Shown here in pieces: positions 30,704 to 41,574 of a stretch of DNA of 64,000 bases (its first letter is position 1; every line of letters starts with the position of its first letter). This DNA is from Streptococcus sanguinis (GTDB lineage: Bacteria; Bacillota; Bacilli; Lactobacillales; Streptococcaceae): NCBI RefSeq assembly GCF_019929225.1, contig NZ_JAHZPA010000005.1, positions 1-64,000 on the forward strand. Reading direction: 5' to 3'. Position numbers and translations under genes: made by a program. A model generated the notes under the pieces. That model saw only the letters and a program-made list of their open reading frames with translations. It was not told the DNA's origin and did not search any database.

Positions 30704-30833
30704 TAGTCTCCTTCCAGGAAATCCTCCCTCTCTTCATTTTAACATATTTCGTCTCAAAAAAACTCTTTCTGCTCAGGACTTTTCCCACACAAAGAAAAAG
30801 CCCTATCAGATACCGCATCAAGAGCTATCGACT

Positions 30834-30866
30834 ATTTAAAAGCTGAGACATTATCTGTCTCAGCCT
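30834..30866 (-). terminator. Terminator of the LysM-CHAP gene
   Basis: GCTGAGAC-ATTATCT-GTCTCAGC perfect 8-bp stem (30842-30864) followed on the minus strand by TTTT. Confidence 0.8.
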
Positions 30867-30880
30867 CGTTTTTATTATCT

Positions 30881-31546
30881 TTAGTTTGGATAAATGTAGG
30901 TAACGCCACCCATAAATTCATTTGGATTAAAGTAGCCACGATAGTTGTTAATTTGCTTTTGGCGATTGTAGTTCGCTTCTAGAACTTGAATTGAGCTGTC
31001 GCTTTGCACATCTGTCACATAAGCAACATGTCCGTATTCGCCACCATCCCAAACTGCAATAGCACCTGGTACTGGAACATTTCCTGTTGCATAACCCTGA
31101 GCACCAGCATTAATTGCCCAAGTATTAGCATTGCCCCACCAGTTACTTGCCCAAGGCGCCATTTCTTTCACGCCCCAGGTACATTGGCCGATTGGGTAAG
31201 AATTGCCATAGTCAGTTGGCGTATTTAAGACAACATCTTCAGTATCAGATACCAAAGCAGCATCGCTTGTCGCTTCATAAGCTGGGGCACTGTAAGGATT
31301 GTAAGTCTGCGCCAAAGCTGTACCATTTACTTGCAGCACATCTCCTGGGTTAATCGTATCAAAAATTGATTTTCCATTATTGGCAGCAAGTTCGTAAGGA
31401 TTCATTCCATTGGCACTAGCAATGGCAAAAAAAGAGTCCCCTTGCTGGACAACATAAGAATCTGCATGAACAGCTTGAGCGCCGATTGTCGCCAAAAAAG
31501 CTGTAGAAGTTAAACCAAGAGTTGCTTTAGCAAATGCTTTTTTCAT
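30881..31546 (-). CDS. Secreted LysM-CHAP peptidoglycan hydrolase
   Basis: 221 residues. Signal peptide to about Ala28 (QAVHA|DS), a LysM domain at about 30-73 (SYVVQQGDSFFAIASANG), a linker, and a C-terminal CHAP domain (112-221) with catalytic Cys122 in GQCTWGVKEMAPW and His173 in YGHVAYV. CHAP enzymes cleave peptidoglycan amide or peptide bonds. Monocistronic between terminators. A role in daughter-cell separation or wall remodelling is likely from domains; the exact bond is unknown. Confidence 0.88.
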   Translation of the reverse strand: MKKAFAKATLGLTSTAFLATIGAQAVHADSYVVQQGDSFFAIASANGMNPYELAANNGKSIFDTINPGDVLQVNGTALAQTYNPYSAPAYEATSDAALVSDTEDVVLNTPTDYGNSYPIGQCTWGVKEMAPWASNWWGNANTWAINAGAQGYATGNVPVPGAIAVWDGGEYGHVAYVTDVQSDSSIQVLEANYNRQKQINNYRGYFNPNEFMGGVTYIYPN

Positions 31547-31684
31547 AAATGTATTTCTCCGTATAATTTGATGATAAAAAAATCATACAATATTTACATG
31601 TCAGTTTTTTTAGAGTTATGTTTTTGTCATGTTACAAATGATTTAGACTTTTGCTACATGAGATTTAGCAGTATTTTTAAAGAT

Positions 31685-31710
31685 AAAAGGCTAGGGATTC
31701 CCTAGCCTCA
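31685..31710 (-). terminator. Terminator of the antigen I/II gene
   Basis: Perfect AGGCTAGGGA-T-TCCCTAGCCT inverted repeat (31688-31708), with TTTT following on the minus strand. Confidence 0.8.
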
Positions 31711-31717
31711 TCTATTA

Positions 31718-34700
31718 TCAGTCTTCTTTACCTTTCAATTTTCCTAGACCTAAAGCACCAATAATGGCTGCTAAACCTAGATATGGCAGATAGACTGTAT
31801 CTTCTGTTCCTGTTTCTGGCAGAAGAGAAACAGGAATCTTTTTCGCTGCTGGAGTTGGATTGACTCTTCTTGGATCTTTTACATCCGAAACAAGTAGAGG
31901 CTGTGCCTTAGGAGTGACTGTTGTAACTGTATTTGAAGCATAGACTACATGATTGACAGTATTGATGTAGGTATTTTCAAAAGTACCTGCAGCAATCCGC
32001 TTCATCTGTAGATAGGTTTCAGCCTGAAAAGCTGAATCCAGAGAAATAGTCTCTAAGAATTCTTCCTTGAAACGAATAGAAATCAACCCTTTCTCAAGAT
32101 CAATATTCGCAGCTGTATACTCAGTCAAATCTGTACCAGCCTTTATCACCTTACCATCTTTGAGCATGATATCTACTTTGGCAGAGGTTTTGTAAGCACC
32201 CGTGTACTCATCGCCTCGTTGATCATAATCATCCACAAAGCTATAGTCTGTCAAATCTTCAGAATGGTTAGCAGGGATCAAGCCGCCGATGAGACGGTAG
32301 TTAAAGTGCCGTCCCAACGTCAGTTCCTTGCCATCCAAGTTCTCCGCACTTGCTGGATCAAGGCTCAGAGTAATATCTTTTTCAGGACTGATTTTAGGAA
32401 CATTGTTGACGACTACGTCTGTCGCATAACCATTTCCAAAGTCAATTTGATAAGCCCGGTTCTCGAATTTACCACCTGTGCGGCCCATTCCTTCTTTGAC
32501 AGCCATAGGGCTTGTTATCGTCAAAGACTTACCTGTTACGACATATTGGTCATAAAAGGCTTGGGCATCGTCTGCTGCAAAGAGTTGGAAAGAACCTTTA
32601 ACAGTGATATTGGCCTTTTGAAGGAGCTCTCGAACTGCTGCAGGGGCTGTTTCAAGGCTCTCGTAGTGGGTCAATGTTACACCTGCCACAGCTTTGCCAT
32701 CCGCATCTACTAGCTTGACTAATTCCGGACGAAGTTCAAGTGCTTCTTCCGGATAGTCATCTACATAGTAGAAACCTTTTTGAATCGTGCTCTTAGATGA
32801 CTTGTCACCCTTATACTGATCCAAATCCCAAGTCAGCTCGTAGTAATTGGTCGAACCAGCCAAGACTTCCTTACCATCAATCACCAATCCTGCCTTGTTT
32901 TTATTGACCTTGGTTGGCTTGATGTAATTATTGCTAGGATTGTCTGAATCATCAGGCTTACCTGGTGTAGTCACGCGTACTACGTTTGAGCGGACACCAT
33001 AGGCATCATTGACTGTCAGGGTGAAATTATTAGTATAGGTTGCGCCATCGTTGAGCACTCGGCCAACCACTGTCGGAAAGAGCGTAGCAACTTCTTTGGT
33101 CGTATCTGCGTTATAAGTAGCTAAGGTTGCTGCATTTGCTTTAAATGTCACTGTGTGGCTAGCCTTGTCATAACTAACATCAAAACCTGCACTAGCAGCT
33201 TTTGTTGCTGCTAAGTCAACTTCATAACCACTTGGCAACGGATCAGTAATGACAAATGAAGTCGTCTCACTGCGTCCAGCTGGAAGAGCTTCTGTCTTTA
33301 GAGCAAACTGAACGACGGACTGCTTAGCCACCAGAGTCTTATCAATATTGGTGCCTTGGTCATTTTGAATCTCTTTATTAATCTGCGGTTGAGATTGCAA
33401 GAGATGATAATGATAGCGCACAGTCGGAGCTACGGGCGCTGCTGGCTCTTTTTGATAAACAGGCTCTGCTGGTGAGGTTGGTAGCGGGCTATAAGTTGGT
33501 TCTACCGGCTTATTAGGCTCCGGTGTATCTGGTGTAGGAGTTGGCGCTTCCGGCTCCTTCTCATAAGTTGGTGCTGCCGGAGGGGTTGGCTCCTTTTCAT
33601 AGGTCGGTTCTACCACTGCTGGCCGGACAGCTTTTTCTACTTCATAGCTTGGCTCAGAAGGCTTACTAGGCTCTGGGGTATCCGGTGTACGTGTCGGTGG
33701 CGTCGGTTCTTTTTCATAAGTCGGTGCTGCCGGAGGTGTTGGAAGAGCCTTCGGTGTTGGTGCAGTTGGAGCTGGATCCAAAGGCTTAAGCGCTTCTTCA
33801 CTTGGCACTGCAGGAGCTGTAGGAGCTACGGGCGCTTCCGGTTCTTCTACTGTGATGATTGGCAGATCAGTCGCTCGAACATCACCATTAATCGCAAACC
33901 AAATATTTGGTTTCTTAGGAGCTAGTTTGTCAGCCCTACGTGGATCAGTAGCCTCTGGCTGGCCTAACACTTCAGAAGAGGAAATTGTTCCAATCGTCAT
34001 ACTGTTGGTCGTGCCAGAAATTTCTACCGCTCCTGCTCCATACCATGAATTCGGAGCATCTGTAGTGTCCCAGCCTGAGTCCGGCTGACTATTCTTATAC
34101 ATGGTGAAGCGAGATCCGCCAACATCTTTTTTGAAGTTTTCAGACTCAGTCGCATAGATTTGGCCGTTCTTTTCACCAACTGATGAACCCGAAATCTTGT
34201 TGAAAGTTCCGGTATAATCTTTGGCCATTTCGATAGAATTAGCTTCACGGTTGAGGGAAGCCACGGACATCAAAGCCTGATCAAAATTAATAGGTTGGCC
34301 TTTATCATCATAAAAGACAAATTCCGTCTTCACAAAGAGAGAGGTTGCATCTTCAAAATTTCCTGTATAAGCTGAAGCAAAAACTCCCATGGTCGGGTCT
34401 TTAAAAATACCTAACCAGGCCTTATCATTGCGGAATTGAGAGCTTGGATCAAGGGTATAAGTATAGACAATTTTAGAAACTTTTTTCCCTCGATAATAAG
34501 TCCCCTGGAGATTTGTATAGGTTGCTGTAGCAGACTCACCACGACGCAACAAGACAGAAGACCATTCAGTTGGCCCTTTACCGCTTGTTACGTTAGAACT
34601 GTAGCCTGCATACTTGCCAACTGTACCAAAGCTTTCCTGCTGGTTGGTCTGATAGTTAGCATTTTGAATATCTGTTACTTTGAAGTTGTCCAGTTGGAAG

Positions 34701-36238
34701 AATTTCTTAGAAAACTCTGCAGTATTCTTTACAGCGGCTTCCATACCAGCATAGCTGACAAACTCACCAGTTGTAGTCAGTGACAAATTAGCATTAGGTT
34801 CTGATTTGAAAACCAGGCTTTGCGCAATTGGACGGCTCAAATGCCCGTCTTCAGTCTTCTTTGTTTCTGCAAGAGCCAGTCCAGCCTTAATCTTGGCCTG
34901 TTCAGCATCATATTTAGCCTTATCTTGCTGATACTTGGCTAATTTTGTGTTATAGACAGCCAAATCAGCATTATACTGGGCCAACTGAGCTTGATAGTTT
35001 GCTTGGGCTTGAGCATTACGCTTCTTGATTTCTTCGTTTTCAGCTGCTATAGTGGCATTCTTAGCTTGATTCTCTGCTAGCTTTTGCTCATATTCTTTTT
35101 GAGCTGCTGCATTTTCAGCTTCAATTTGAGTCTTTTTAGCTTCATAAGCTGCTAAATCTGCTTCATATTGATCTTTTTTATCTTGATTTTCCTTTTTGAT
35201 ACGGGCCAATTCTGCCTGATAATTCGCCTGAGCAGCTTGATATGCCGCTTCATTATCAGCATTCGTCTTTCGGACAGTAGCTAAATCTGTTTGATATTGG
35301 GCAAGTGCTGCCTCGTAGGACGCTTTTGCAGCCGCATTCCGCTGTTTAATAGCTTCATTATCAGCAGCAATCTTAGAATTTGCAGCTTGAGTATCCGCTA
35401 AAGCTTTTTCATACCGTGCCTTAGCCGCCGCATTCGCCTTCTGAACACGATCAAGCTCACTTGCATAAGCCGCCAGAGCCGCATCATAATTAGCCTTTGT
35501 TTCTGCGTTCAGTTTTTGGACACGGGCCAACTCTGCATCATAGGCCGCTTTTGCCGCTTGGTAAGCCGCCGCGTTATCCGCATTCGTCTTTTGAACCGCT
35601 GCTAAATCCGTTTTGTATTTACTAAGGGCAGCTTCATAATCTGCTTTCAGCTGAGCATTTTCTGCTGTGATCCGAGCTACTTCTGCTTGATGGGCAGCCA
35701 AATCTTTAGCATATTGCTCCGCTGTCGCTTTGTTTTCTGCTGTAATCCGAGCCACTTCCGCCTCGTAGGCTGATACTTTTTCTTTGTATTCCTTGACCTT
35801 GGTATCAATCTCGGTTACTTGAGCTTGATAATCTGCTGCAATCTCCACTTTTTTATCTGCAGTTTCTTGAGCAGTCTGGACTGCTCCTTTGTCAACAGCT
35901 GGGTCTTTGACCACTGTCAGGCCTGCTTCTTGAGCCTTTTTGACGCTTTCATCTAAATCAGCTGTTGAAACAGTCACTGTCACACCGCCATCCGCCTGAC
36001 CTGCTTGCGCCTGACTCTCTTTAGATGCCTGACTGGCTGGTCCTTGAGCTTGAGGCAGATTGGTCGCTGCATTTCCAGTACCCACCATTTCAGTATTGAT
36101 AGGACCATTGGTATCCGATACTACTTCATCTGCTCTTGCTTGCATCGTTGACGTTAAAAAAGCCGCACCCAGAACAGCACCGCATAAAGTTTTAACAGCC
36201 TTATTTTTCCGAAAACCAAAAACTTCTTTTTTCTTCAT
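31718..36238 (-). CDS. Antigen I/II family wall-anchored adhesin (SspA/SspB/Pas-like)
   Basis: About 1506 residues from the ATG at 36238, chosen because GGGAGGAG lies before it. Order of parts: signal peptide to about Ala36 with the [18 protein letters not shown] motif; A-region of alanine-rich heptad coiled coil, about 120-460 (units like [19 protein letters not shown]); V-region 465-795; P-region of proline-rich repeats 800-940 with PTYEKEP three times; C-domains 945-1450; LPETG at 1473-1477, hydrophobic helix and charged tail for sortase. Family members bind salivary gp340, collagen and other bacteria. Single copy here, with no tandem paralogue in the window. Confidence 0.95.
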   Translation of the reverse strand: MKKKEVFGFRKNKAVKTLCGAVLGAAFLTSTMQARADEVVSDTNGPINTEMVGTGNAATNLPQAQGPASQASKESQAQAGQADGGVTVTVSTADLDESVKKAQEAGLTVVKDPAVDKGAVQTAQETADKKVEIAADYQAQVTEIDTKVKEYKEKVSAYEAEVARITAENKATAEQYAKDLAAHQAEVARITAENAQLKADYEAALSKYKTDLAAVQKTNADNAAAYQAAKAAYDAELARVQKLNAETKANYDAALAAYASELDRVQKANAAAKARYEKALADTQAANSKIAADNEAIKQRNAAAKASYEAALAQYQTDLATVRKTNADNEAAYQAAQANYQAELARIKKENQDKKDQYEADLAAYEAKKTQIEAENAAAQKEYEQKLAENQAKNATIAAENEEIKKRNAQAQANYQAQLAQYNADLAVYNTKLAKYQQDKAKYDAEQAKIKAGLALAETKKTEDGHLSRPIAQSLVFKSEPNANLSLTTTGEFVSYAGMEAAVKNTAEFSKKFFQLDNFKVTDIQNANYQTNQQESFGTVGKYAGYSSNVTSGKGPTEWSSVLLRRGESATATYTNLQGTYYRGKKVSKIVYTYTLDPSSQFRNDKAWLGIFKDPTMGVFASAYTGNFEDATSLFVKTEFVFYDDKGQPINFDQALMSVASLNREANSIEMAKDYTGTFNKISGSSVGEKNGQIYATESENFKKDVGGSRFTMYKNSQPDSGWDTTDAPNSWYGAGAVEISGTTNSMTIGTISSSEVLGQPEATDPRRADKLAPKKPNIWFAINGDVRATDLPIITVEEPEAPVAPTAPAVPSEEALKPLDPAPTAPTPKALPTPPAAPTYEKEPTPPTRTPDTPEPSKPSEPSYEVEKAVRPAVVEPTYEKEPTPPAAPTYEKEPEAPTPTPDTPEPNKPVEPTYSPLPTSPAEPVYQKEPAAPVAPTVRYHYHLLQSQPQINKEIQNDQGTNIDKTLVAKQSVVQFALKTEALPAGRSETTSFVITDPLPSGYEVDLAATKAASAGFDVSYDKASHTVTFKANAATLATYNADTTKEVATLFPTVVGRVLNDGATYTNNFTLTVNDAYGVRSNVVRVTTPGKPDDSDNPSNNYIKPTKVNKNKAGLVIDGKEVLAGSTNYYELTWDLDQYKGDKSSKSTIQKGFYYVDDYPEEALELRPELVKLVDADGKAVAGVTLTHYESLETAPAAVRELLQKANITVKGSFQLFAADDAQAFYDQYVVTGKSLTITSPMAVKEGMGRTGGKFENRAYQIDFGNGYATDVVVNNVPKISPEKDITLSLDPASAENLDGKELTLGRHFNYRLIGGLIPANHSEDLTDYSFVDDYDQRGDEYTGAYKTSAKVDIMLKDGKVIKAGTDLTEYTAANIDLEKGLISIRFKEEFLETISLDSAFQAETYLQMKRIAAGTFENTYINTVNHVVYASNTVTTVTPKAQPLLVSDVKDPRRVNPTPAAKKIPVSLLPETGTEDTVYLPYLGLAAIIGALGLGKLKGKED

Positions 36239-36600
36239 TTTTCTCCTCCCTCTGCTAACTTCTACAGTCAGCAGTTTTCTCATGCCCTCTGAAAATCAAA
36301 AAGTAATGGAAACCTCCCATCAGAAGATCCATGCTTATTTTGATCCTCTTTAAGCATCAGAATAAATATGTATCTTAATCCTAACAAGTTTTGCCTCGTT
36401 TTGCAAGCATTTTTTGCTCCTTTTATTTACCTCGAAACAAAGATAGACACATATCTATAAATTGTCCATTTTGTTCTTCTTTGCTCTCTCTTCCTTCAAA
36501 TGAACAATGAGAATACAAGAAAAGACCAGCTCTTGCTAGTCTTTCCTTATTACAGTTTTGTACTTGTTCTCTACAAGATCAAAGATTCTAAACTTACTGC
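36239..36600. other. Intergenic region between pgk and the adhesin gene
   Basis: The left part should contain the adhesin promoter and leader. Just upstream of the adhesin ribosome site the minus strand carries a CTGCTGACT/AGTTAGCAG hairpin (about 36247-36270). A possible TTGCAA/TAGGAT pair exists about 130 bp upstream of the start, but it is weak. The right part holds the pgk terminator. No gene is supported. Confidence 0.5.
36519..36547 (-). terminator. Terminator of pgk
   Basis: Minus strand: AAGACTAGC-AAGA-GCTGGTCTT stem (one wobble pair) followed by TTCTTG; moderate T-tract. Confidence 0.6.
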
Positions 36601-37797
36601 TTATTTTTCAGTCAATGCTGCAAGTCCTGGTAATACTTTACCTTCAAGGAGTTCCATTGATGCACCACCACCAGTAGAAATCCATGAGAACTTGTCTGCA
36701 CGGCCAAGGTTGATGGCTGCAGCAGCTGAGTCACCACCACCGATGATTGATTTTACGCCAGGTTGTTTCACAATAGCGTCCATAACACCGATTGTACCAG
36801 CTTGAAAGTCAGGGTTTTCAAATACACCCATAGGACCATTCCAGACAACAGTCTTCGCACCAGTCAAGGCTTCATCAAATTTAGCGATAGATTTAGGACC
36901 GATATCCAAACCAAGGAAGCCTGGATCCACTGCTTCACCTTCAGTATCTTTCACTTCAGTGTAGTCAGCAAATGCGTTTGCTTCTTTAGAGTCAACTGGC
37001 AGAACCAGTTTGCCGTTTGCTTTTTCAAGAAGAGCTTTCGCAACATCCAATTTATCTTCTTCTACAAGTGAGTTACCGATTTCGATACCTTGCGCTTTGT
37101 AGAATGTATAAGTCATCCCACCACCGATAAGGACTTTATCAGCTTTTTCAAGCAAGTTTTCGATAACACCGATCTTGTCAGATACTTTTGAACCACCAAG
37201 GATGGCTACGAATGGACGTTCTGGAGTTTCAACTGCTTCTTGGATGTAGGCAATTTCGTTTTCAAGAAGGAATCCAGCAACAGCTTTTTCAACGTTTGCT
37301 GAGATACCAACGTTAGATGCGTGTGCACGGTGAGCTGTACCGAATGCATCATTTACGAAGATACCATCTCCAAGAGATGCCCAGTATTTACCAAGTTCTG
37401 GATCGTTTTTAGATTCTTTCTTGCCGTCAACATCTTCAAAACGAGTGTTTTCAACCAAAAGAACTTGTCCATCTTCAAGAGCATTGATAGCTGCTTCCAA
37501 TTCAGCACCACGAGTGACACCTGGGAAAACAACGTCTTGACCTAATTTAGCAGCTAAGTCTGCAGCTACTGGTGCAAGTGATTTACCTTCTTTGTCCGCT
37601 TCTTCTTTGACACGTCCAAGGTGAGAGAAGAGAATTGCGCGACCGCCTTGCTCAATGATGTATTTAATAGTTGGAAGAGCAGCAGTGATACGGTTATCAT
37701 TTGTAATCACTCCGTCTTTCAATGGTACGTTAAAGTCTACACGAACGAGGACTTTTTTACCTTTCAAATCAACGTCTTTAACAGTAAGTTTTGCCAT
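36601..37797 (-). CDS. pgk: Phosphoglycerate kinase
   Basis: Glycolytic transfer of phosphate from 1,3-bisphosphoglycerate to ADP. 398 residues from the ATG at 37797. Seen: [42 protein letters not shown] and the C-terminal [15 protein letters not shown] with [14 protein letters not shown]. Codon use looks more biased than its neighbours, as expected for a highly expressed gene. Extended -10 promoter upstream. Confidence 0.97.
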   Translation of the reverse strand: MAKLTVKDVDLKGKKVLVRVDFNVPLKDGVITNDNRITAALPTIKYIIEQGGRAILFSHLGRVKEEADKEGKSLAPVAADLAAKLGQDVVFPGVTRGAELEAAINALEDGQVLLVENTRFEDVDGKKESKNDPELGKYWASLGDGIFVNDAFGTAHRAHASNVGISANVEKAVAGFLLENEIAYIQEAVETPERPFVAILGGSKVSDKIGVIENLLEKADKVLIGGGMTYTFYKAQGIEIGNSLVEEDKLDVAKALLEKANGKLVLPVDSKEANAFADYTEVKDTEGEAVDPGFLGLDIGPKSIAKFDEALTGAKTVVWNGPMGVFENPDFQAGTIGVMDAIVKQPGVKSIIGGGDSAAAAINLGRADKFSWISTGGGASMELLEGKVLPGLAALTEK

Positions 37798-37833
37798 GTT
37801 ACAAAAACTCCTTTTCATATTTTATACGCAACT

Positions 37834-37842
37834 ATTATATCA
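37834..37842 (-). promoter_or_regulatory. Extended -10 promoter of pgk
   Basis: Minus strand TGA-TATAAT (37834-37842) about 37 bp upstream of the ATG. No good -35 is evident, consistent with a TGn extended -10 element. Confidence 0.6.
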
Positions 37843-37883
37843 TATTTTCCAAAAGTTTTCTTGATATAAAGAAAATTTTCACA

Positions 37884-37908
37884 AAAAAGAAGTGCCACGC
37901 ACTTCTTT
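37884..37908 (-). terminator. Orphan terminator-like hairpin upstream of pgk
   Basis: AAGAAGTGC-CAC-GCACTTCTT perfect stem (37887-37907), with TTTTTTG following on the minus strand. It is downstream of no annotated gene, since the VIT gene has its own hairpin at 37998-38025. Confidence 0.65.
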
Positions 37909-37997
37909 CTCTCGAACTTTGGAATTAGAGAATGGGAAGAAGGGCTCTGAACTCATTCAGACAATAGTTAAAGATGGATTTTTCTCTAGATTTGACA

Positions 37998-38025
37998 ACT
38001 CAAAAAGCCAGTAAAACTACTGACT
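37998..38025 (-). terminator. Terminator of the VIT-family gene
   Basis: Minus strand AGTCAGTA-GTT-TTACTGGCT stem followed by TTTTTG, 17 bp after the stop codon. Confidence 0.65.
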
Positions 38026-38041
38026 TCAATGCTTTCCATTG

Positions 38042-38731
38042 TTAAATTGCAAATACTTGTCCTACTGCATAGGTGACCGCCATGGTTAAAAGTCCGATCA
38101 CGAGGTTGCGAATCATAGCATTTTTGAGCGGTGCCTTGCCCAATCTAGCGCTGGTGTAACCTGTTCCCAAAAGGGCCAAGGCCACGATTAGAACAGTTGC
38201 CCAGATACGGACGCTGGCAGGAAGCAGGATAATGGTAATCATAGGAAAAAGTGCACCAACAGCAAAAGCTAAAAAGCTAGAGATAGCCGCATGCCAAGGA
38301 TTAGTGAACTCCTCAATCTCAATGCCATATTTTTCCTGTACCAAAGCCTCCAACGGCTCCTGGAGAAAAGCCCGATTGGTCATGAGCTGGGCAGAAGTCT
38401 CACACTCGCCATTTTGAACATAGGCAGCATAGAGCGACTGCCTAGCGATATCTGGATTTTTCTCTAAAAGCTCTCGCTCTCTGGCAACAGCAGCTTCCTC
38501 TGTATCCTTTTGAGTAGAAACTGATACATATTCTCCTCCAGCCATAGAAAAGGCACCCGCAAAGACTGCCGCCAAACCAGACAGAAAGATAATCCAGACA
38601 TCGTCCGTCGCACTAGCCACCCCGATTACTACTCCTGCGATGGAAATAATACCATCGTTGGCTCCTAAAACCCCAGCTCGCAAGATATTCAGCCGCCCAC
38701 TAAAGTTCGTATCAATTTTATGTTCTTCCAC
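38042..38731 (-). CDS. VIT1/CCC1-family iron/manganese transporter
   Basis: 229 residues starting at a GTG (38729-38731). Seen: RAGVLGANDGIISIAGVVIGV, the first helix of the family, AFSMAGGEYVSVSTQKDTE, and the Glu-rich cytosolic segment before IEEFTNPWHAAISSFLAFAVGALFP. VIT/CCC1 proteins move Fe2+ or Mn2+ out of the cytosol, by H+ exchange in eukaryotes. The promoter carries an exact Per-box-like palindrome, fitting metal or peroxide control. Confidence 0.85.
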   Translation of the reverse strand: MEEHKIDTNFSGRLNILRAGVLGANDGIISIAGVVIGVASATDDVWIIFLSGLAAVFAGAFSMAGGEYVSVSTQKDTEEAAVARERELLEKNPDIARQSLYAAYVQNGECETSAQLMTNRAFLQEPLEALVQEKYGIEIEEFTNPWHAAISSFLAFAVGALFPMITIILLPASVRIWATVLIVALALLGTGYTSARLGKAPLKNAMIRNLVIGLLTMAVTYAVGQVFAI

Positions 38732-38751
38732 TATTTTAATTTTCTCTTTCT

Positions 38752-38794
38752 TTTTATTTATAATGATTATAAATAAAACTCAGGACTAATACAA
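38752..38794 (-). promoter_or_regulatory. Promoter of the VIT gene with Per-box-like operator
   Basis: Minus strand: TTGTAT (38789-38794), 17 bp, TATAAT (38766-38771). The -10 is inside a perfect palindrome with 13-bp arms (38752-38778) whose core TTATAATCATTATAA (38758-38772) matches the PerR consensus exactly. It has the same register to the -10 as at rpoY-rnjA. Confidence 0.7.
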
Positions 38795-38848
38795 GAGAAA
38801 ATCGAAAAATGAGAAAAGTTCTACTATTTAAGAGAAGAAAAGTATTGA

Positions 38849-38875
38849 AAAAGAGCCGTTTTAAACGACTCCTTT
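38849..38875 (-). terminator. Terminator of leuS
   Basis: Minus strand GAGTCGTTTAAAACGGCTC stem (one wobble) followed by TTTTTC. Confidence 0.65.
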
Positions 38876-38908
38876 CTTTATAATCACTATAATGCTGTAG
38901 CAAACGTA

Positions 38909-41410
38909 TTATTTCACCACGATATTAACCAGTTTATTTGGAACGCTAATCACTTTCACGACTTCTTTGCCGGCGATTTCAGATTTAATTTTCTCATCTG
39001 CCAGAGCGATTTCCTGCAGTTCCTCACGGCTCAGATCTTTGGCTACGACTAGCTTAGCACGAACTTTTCCCTTGATTTGAACTACGATTTCGACCTCTGC
39101 TTCGACAAGCTTGCTTTCATCATAAGTTGGCCAAGCTACGTAGGAGATGCTCTCGTCTGTTTGAGCTAGTGACTGCCAGAGTTCTTCAGCCAAATGCGGT
39201 GCAAAAGGCGCAAGCAATTGAATGAAACCTTTAGCATATTCGACATAGAGTTTTTCTTCCTTGTTGGCTGCGTTGACAAAGATCATGAGCTGGGCAATGG
39301 CTGTGTTAAATTTGAGCTCCTCAATCTGCTCTGTGACAGACTTGACTGTTTCATGGTAGACCTTGTCAAGAGCACCATTGTTATCCGCAACGATTTCTTT
39401 ACTTGTAATCAAACGGTAGACCCTATCTAGGAACTTGCGGCTGCCTTCCAGACCTTCCTCGCTCCAAGCGATGGAAGCATCCAGTGGCCCCATGAACATT
39501 TCATAAACACGAAGCGTATCGGCACCATATTGCTCTACTACATCGTCTGGGTTGACCACATTCTTCAAAGACTTAGACATCTTAGCAGGCGCTTGCTCTA
39601 GTTCTTCTCCCGTTTCGATGTTGAAGAAAGAACCATCGCGTTTTTCCACCTTGTCAGTCGCCACAAGTGCTCCACGGTGATCACGGTAGCTAGTCCCCAG
39701 AATCATCCCTTGGTTAAAGAGTTTTTGGAAAGGCTCTTTGGTCGGAACCACTCCAAGATCATAGAGGAACTTGTGCCAGAAGCGAGCGTAGAGAAGGTGG
39801 AGCACGGCATGCTCTGCACCACCGATGTAAATATCAACTGGTAGCCAGGCCTTGAGCAGGTCTTCGTCTGCTAACTTCTCATTATTGTGCGGGTCAATGT
39901 AACGCAGGTAATACCAGCTAGAACCTGCCCATTGAGGCATGGTGTTGGTTTCACGGCGTCCTTTGACACCATCTTCCCTAGTCACTTCCAGCCAGTCAGT
40001 CAGATTAGCCAGAGGACTTTCACCAGTACCAGAAGGGCGGATATCCTTGGTTACAGGCAAGACAAGTGGCAATTCATTTTCAGGAACAGCTGTTGAAGTC
40101 CCATCCTCCCAATGAATGATTGGAATCGGCTCACCCCAGTAGCGTTGACGACTAAAGAGCCAGTCGCGCAGGCGATAGGTGACTTTTTCATTTCCGACAC
40201 CTTCTGCTTCCAGCCAAGCAACCATTTTTTCAATAGCGGCAGCCTTGTCCAAGCCATCTAGGAAGCCCGAGTTAATGTGCGGACCGTCCTCTGTATAAGC
40301 AGCTTCTGCAACATTGCCCCCCTCTAGAACCGGAATAATCTCTAAATCAAACTGCTTAGCAAACTCCCAGTCGCGCTCATCGTGGGCAGGAACAGCCATG
40401 ATGGCTCCTGTTCCGTAGCTTGCAAGCACATAGTCAGCAATCCAGATGGGGATTTCCTTGCCGTTAACTGGATTGATAGCATAAGCTCCTGTCCAGACAC
40501 CAGTCTTCTCCTTAGCCAAATCAGTCCGAGCTAAGTCGGATTTGAGGCTGGCTGCGTGTTTGTAGTCTGCAACCGCTTGGGCTTGTTCTGCACTTGTAAT
40601 GGCATCAACGAGAGCATGCTCAGGAGCCAAAACAGCATAGGTTGCACCAAAAAGAGTGTCCGGACGAGTCGTAAAGACGGTGAAGTCCTTGTCTGTGTCC
40701 TTGATCTTGAAAGTTACATTGGCACCGGTTGATTTTCCAATCCAGTTGCGTTGCATGTCCTTGATAGACTCAGGCCAGTCCAGCTCCTCTAAGTCATTGA
40801 GCAAACGTTCTGCATAGGCTGTGATTTTCAGCATCCACTGACGCATAGGCTTGCGGACAACTGGATAGCCACCACGCTCAGATGTCCCGTCTGGCAGGAC
40901 TTCCTCATTGGCGATAGCCGTTCCCAGCTCTTCAACCCAGTTTACTGGCACCTCAGCTTCATAAGCCAGGCCTTCTTCGTAAAGCTTTGTGAAAATCCAC
41001 TGGGTCCACTTGTAGTAGTTAGGGTCAGTTGTATTGATCTCCCGGTCCCAGTCATAGGAGAAGCCAAGAGCATTGATTTGACGCTTAAAGTTGGCAATGT
41101 TTTCCGCTGTAAAGTCAGCTGGGTCATTGCCTGTATCCATGGCATATTGCTCAGCCGGCAGACCAAAGGCATCCCAGCCCATAGGATGCAGGACATTATA
41201 GCCCCGAGCCCGCTTGTAGCGGCTGAGGATATCTGTCGCCGTGTAGCCCTCCGGATGCCCTACATGGAGCCCCGCTCCTGACGGATAAGGAAACATGTCC
41301 AGCGCATAAAAGTTAGGCTTGTCCTTATCCGTACCTGTCTTAAATGTATGGTGCTCTGCCCAATATTTCTGCCACTTGGGTTCGATTTCTTTGTGATTAT
41401 AATAAGCCAT
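38909..41410 (-). CDS. leuS: Leucyl-tRNA synthetase
   Basis: 833 residues from the ATG at 41410 (GGAGAAAAG upstream), with normal family length. Class Ia synthetase. Seen: [19 protein letters not shown] (HIGH motif), the editing domain with [26 protein letters not shown], and [16 protein letters not shown] (KMSKS motif). No T-box leader is present in the short upstream region. Confidence 0.98.
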   Translation of the reverse strand: MAYYNHKEIEPKWQKYWAEHHTFKTGTDKDKPNFYALDMFPYPSGAGLHVGHPEGYTATDILSRYKRARGYNVLHPMGWDAFGLPAEQYAMDTGNDPADFTAENIANFKRQINALGFSYDWDREINTTDPNYYKWTQWIFTKLYEEGLAYEAEVPVNWVEELGTAIANEEVLPDGTSERGGYPVVRKPMRQWMLKITAYAERLLNDLEELDWPESIKDMQRNWIGKSTGANVTFKIKDTDKDFTVFTTRPDTLFGATYAVLAPEHALVDAITSAEQAQAVADYKHAASLKSDLARTDLAKEKTGVWTGAYAINPVNGKEIPIWIADYVLASYGTGAIMAVPAHDERDWEFAKQFDLEIIPVLEGGNVAEAAYTEDGPHINSGFLDGLDKAAAIEKMVAWLEAEGVGNEKVTYRLRDWLFSRQRYWGEPIPIIHWEDGTSTAVPENELPLVLPVTKDIRPSGTGESPLANLTDWLEVTREDGVKGRRETNTMPQWAGSSWYYLRYIDPHNNEKLADEDLLKAWLPVDIYIGGAEHAVLHLLYARFWHKFLYDLGVVPTKEPFQKLFNQGMILGTSYRDHRGALVATDKVEKRDGSFFNIETGEELEQAPAKMSKSLKNVVNPDDVVEQYGADTLRVYEMFMGPLDASIAWSEEGLEGSRKFLDRVYRLITSKEIVADNNGALDKVYHETVKSVTEQIEELKFNTAIAQLMIFVNAANKEEKLYVEYAKGFIQLLAPFAPHLAEELWQSLAQTDESISYVAWPTYDESKLVEAEVEIVVQIKGKVRAKLVVAKDLSREELQEIALADEKIKSEIAGKEVVKVISVPNKLVNIVVK

Positions 41411-41574
41411 TCTTTTCTCCATTTTTTGTACTGTTTCTATTATACCATTTTCAAGGAATTTTGAAAGACGGAATCCAGTTTTCACTGACAAAAACTATAA
41501 CTCATCTCTAAAGCGTTAGTCTCTGATTGACCTCTAAAATTAAAAGTTGTATAATTCTGGCCGGAGGAATAATC

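Noticed and set aside
31547..31680. Competence (ComX) box or WalR box before the LysM-CHAP gene
   Set aside because: No TACGAATA-type element was found, and the TGTWA-like repeats are not spaced as the WalR consensus needs.
32219..32713. Long plus-strand ORFs opposite the adhesin gene
   Set aside because: They are antisense shadows of the biased codon use of the adhesin, with no ribosome sites and no recognisable protein features.
34850..35880. Tandem DNA repeats like a CRISPR or minisatellite
   Set aside because: They are the in-frame heptad coding repeats of the adhesin A-region, irregular at DNA level and without spacers.
41411..41574. T-box leader for leuS
   Set aside because: The upstream region is too short and lacks the T-box sequence and antiterminator.
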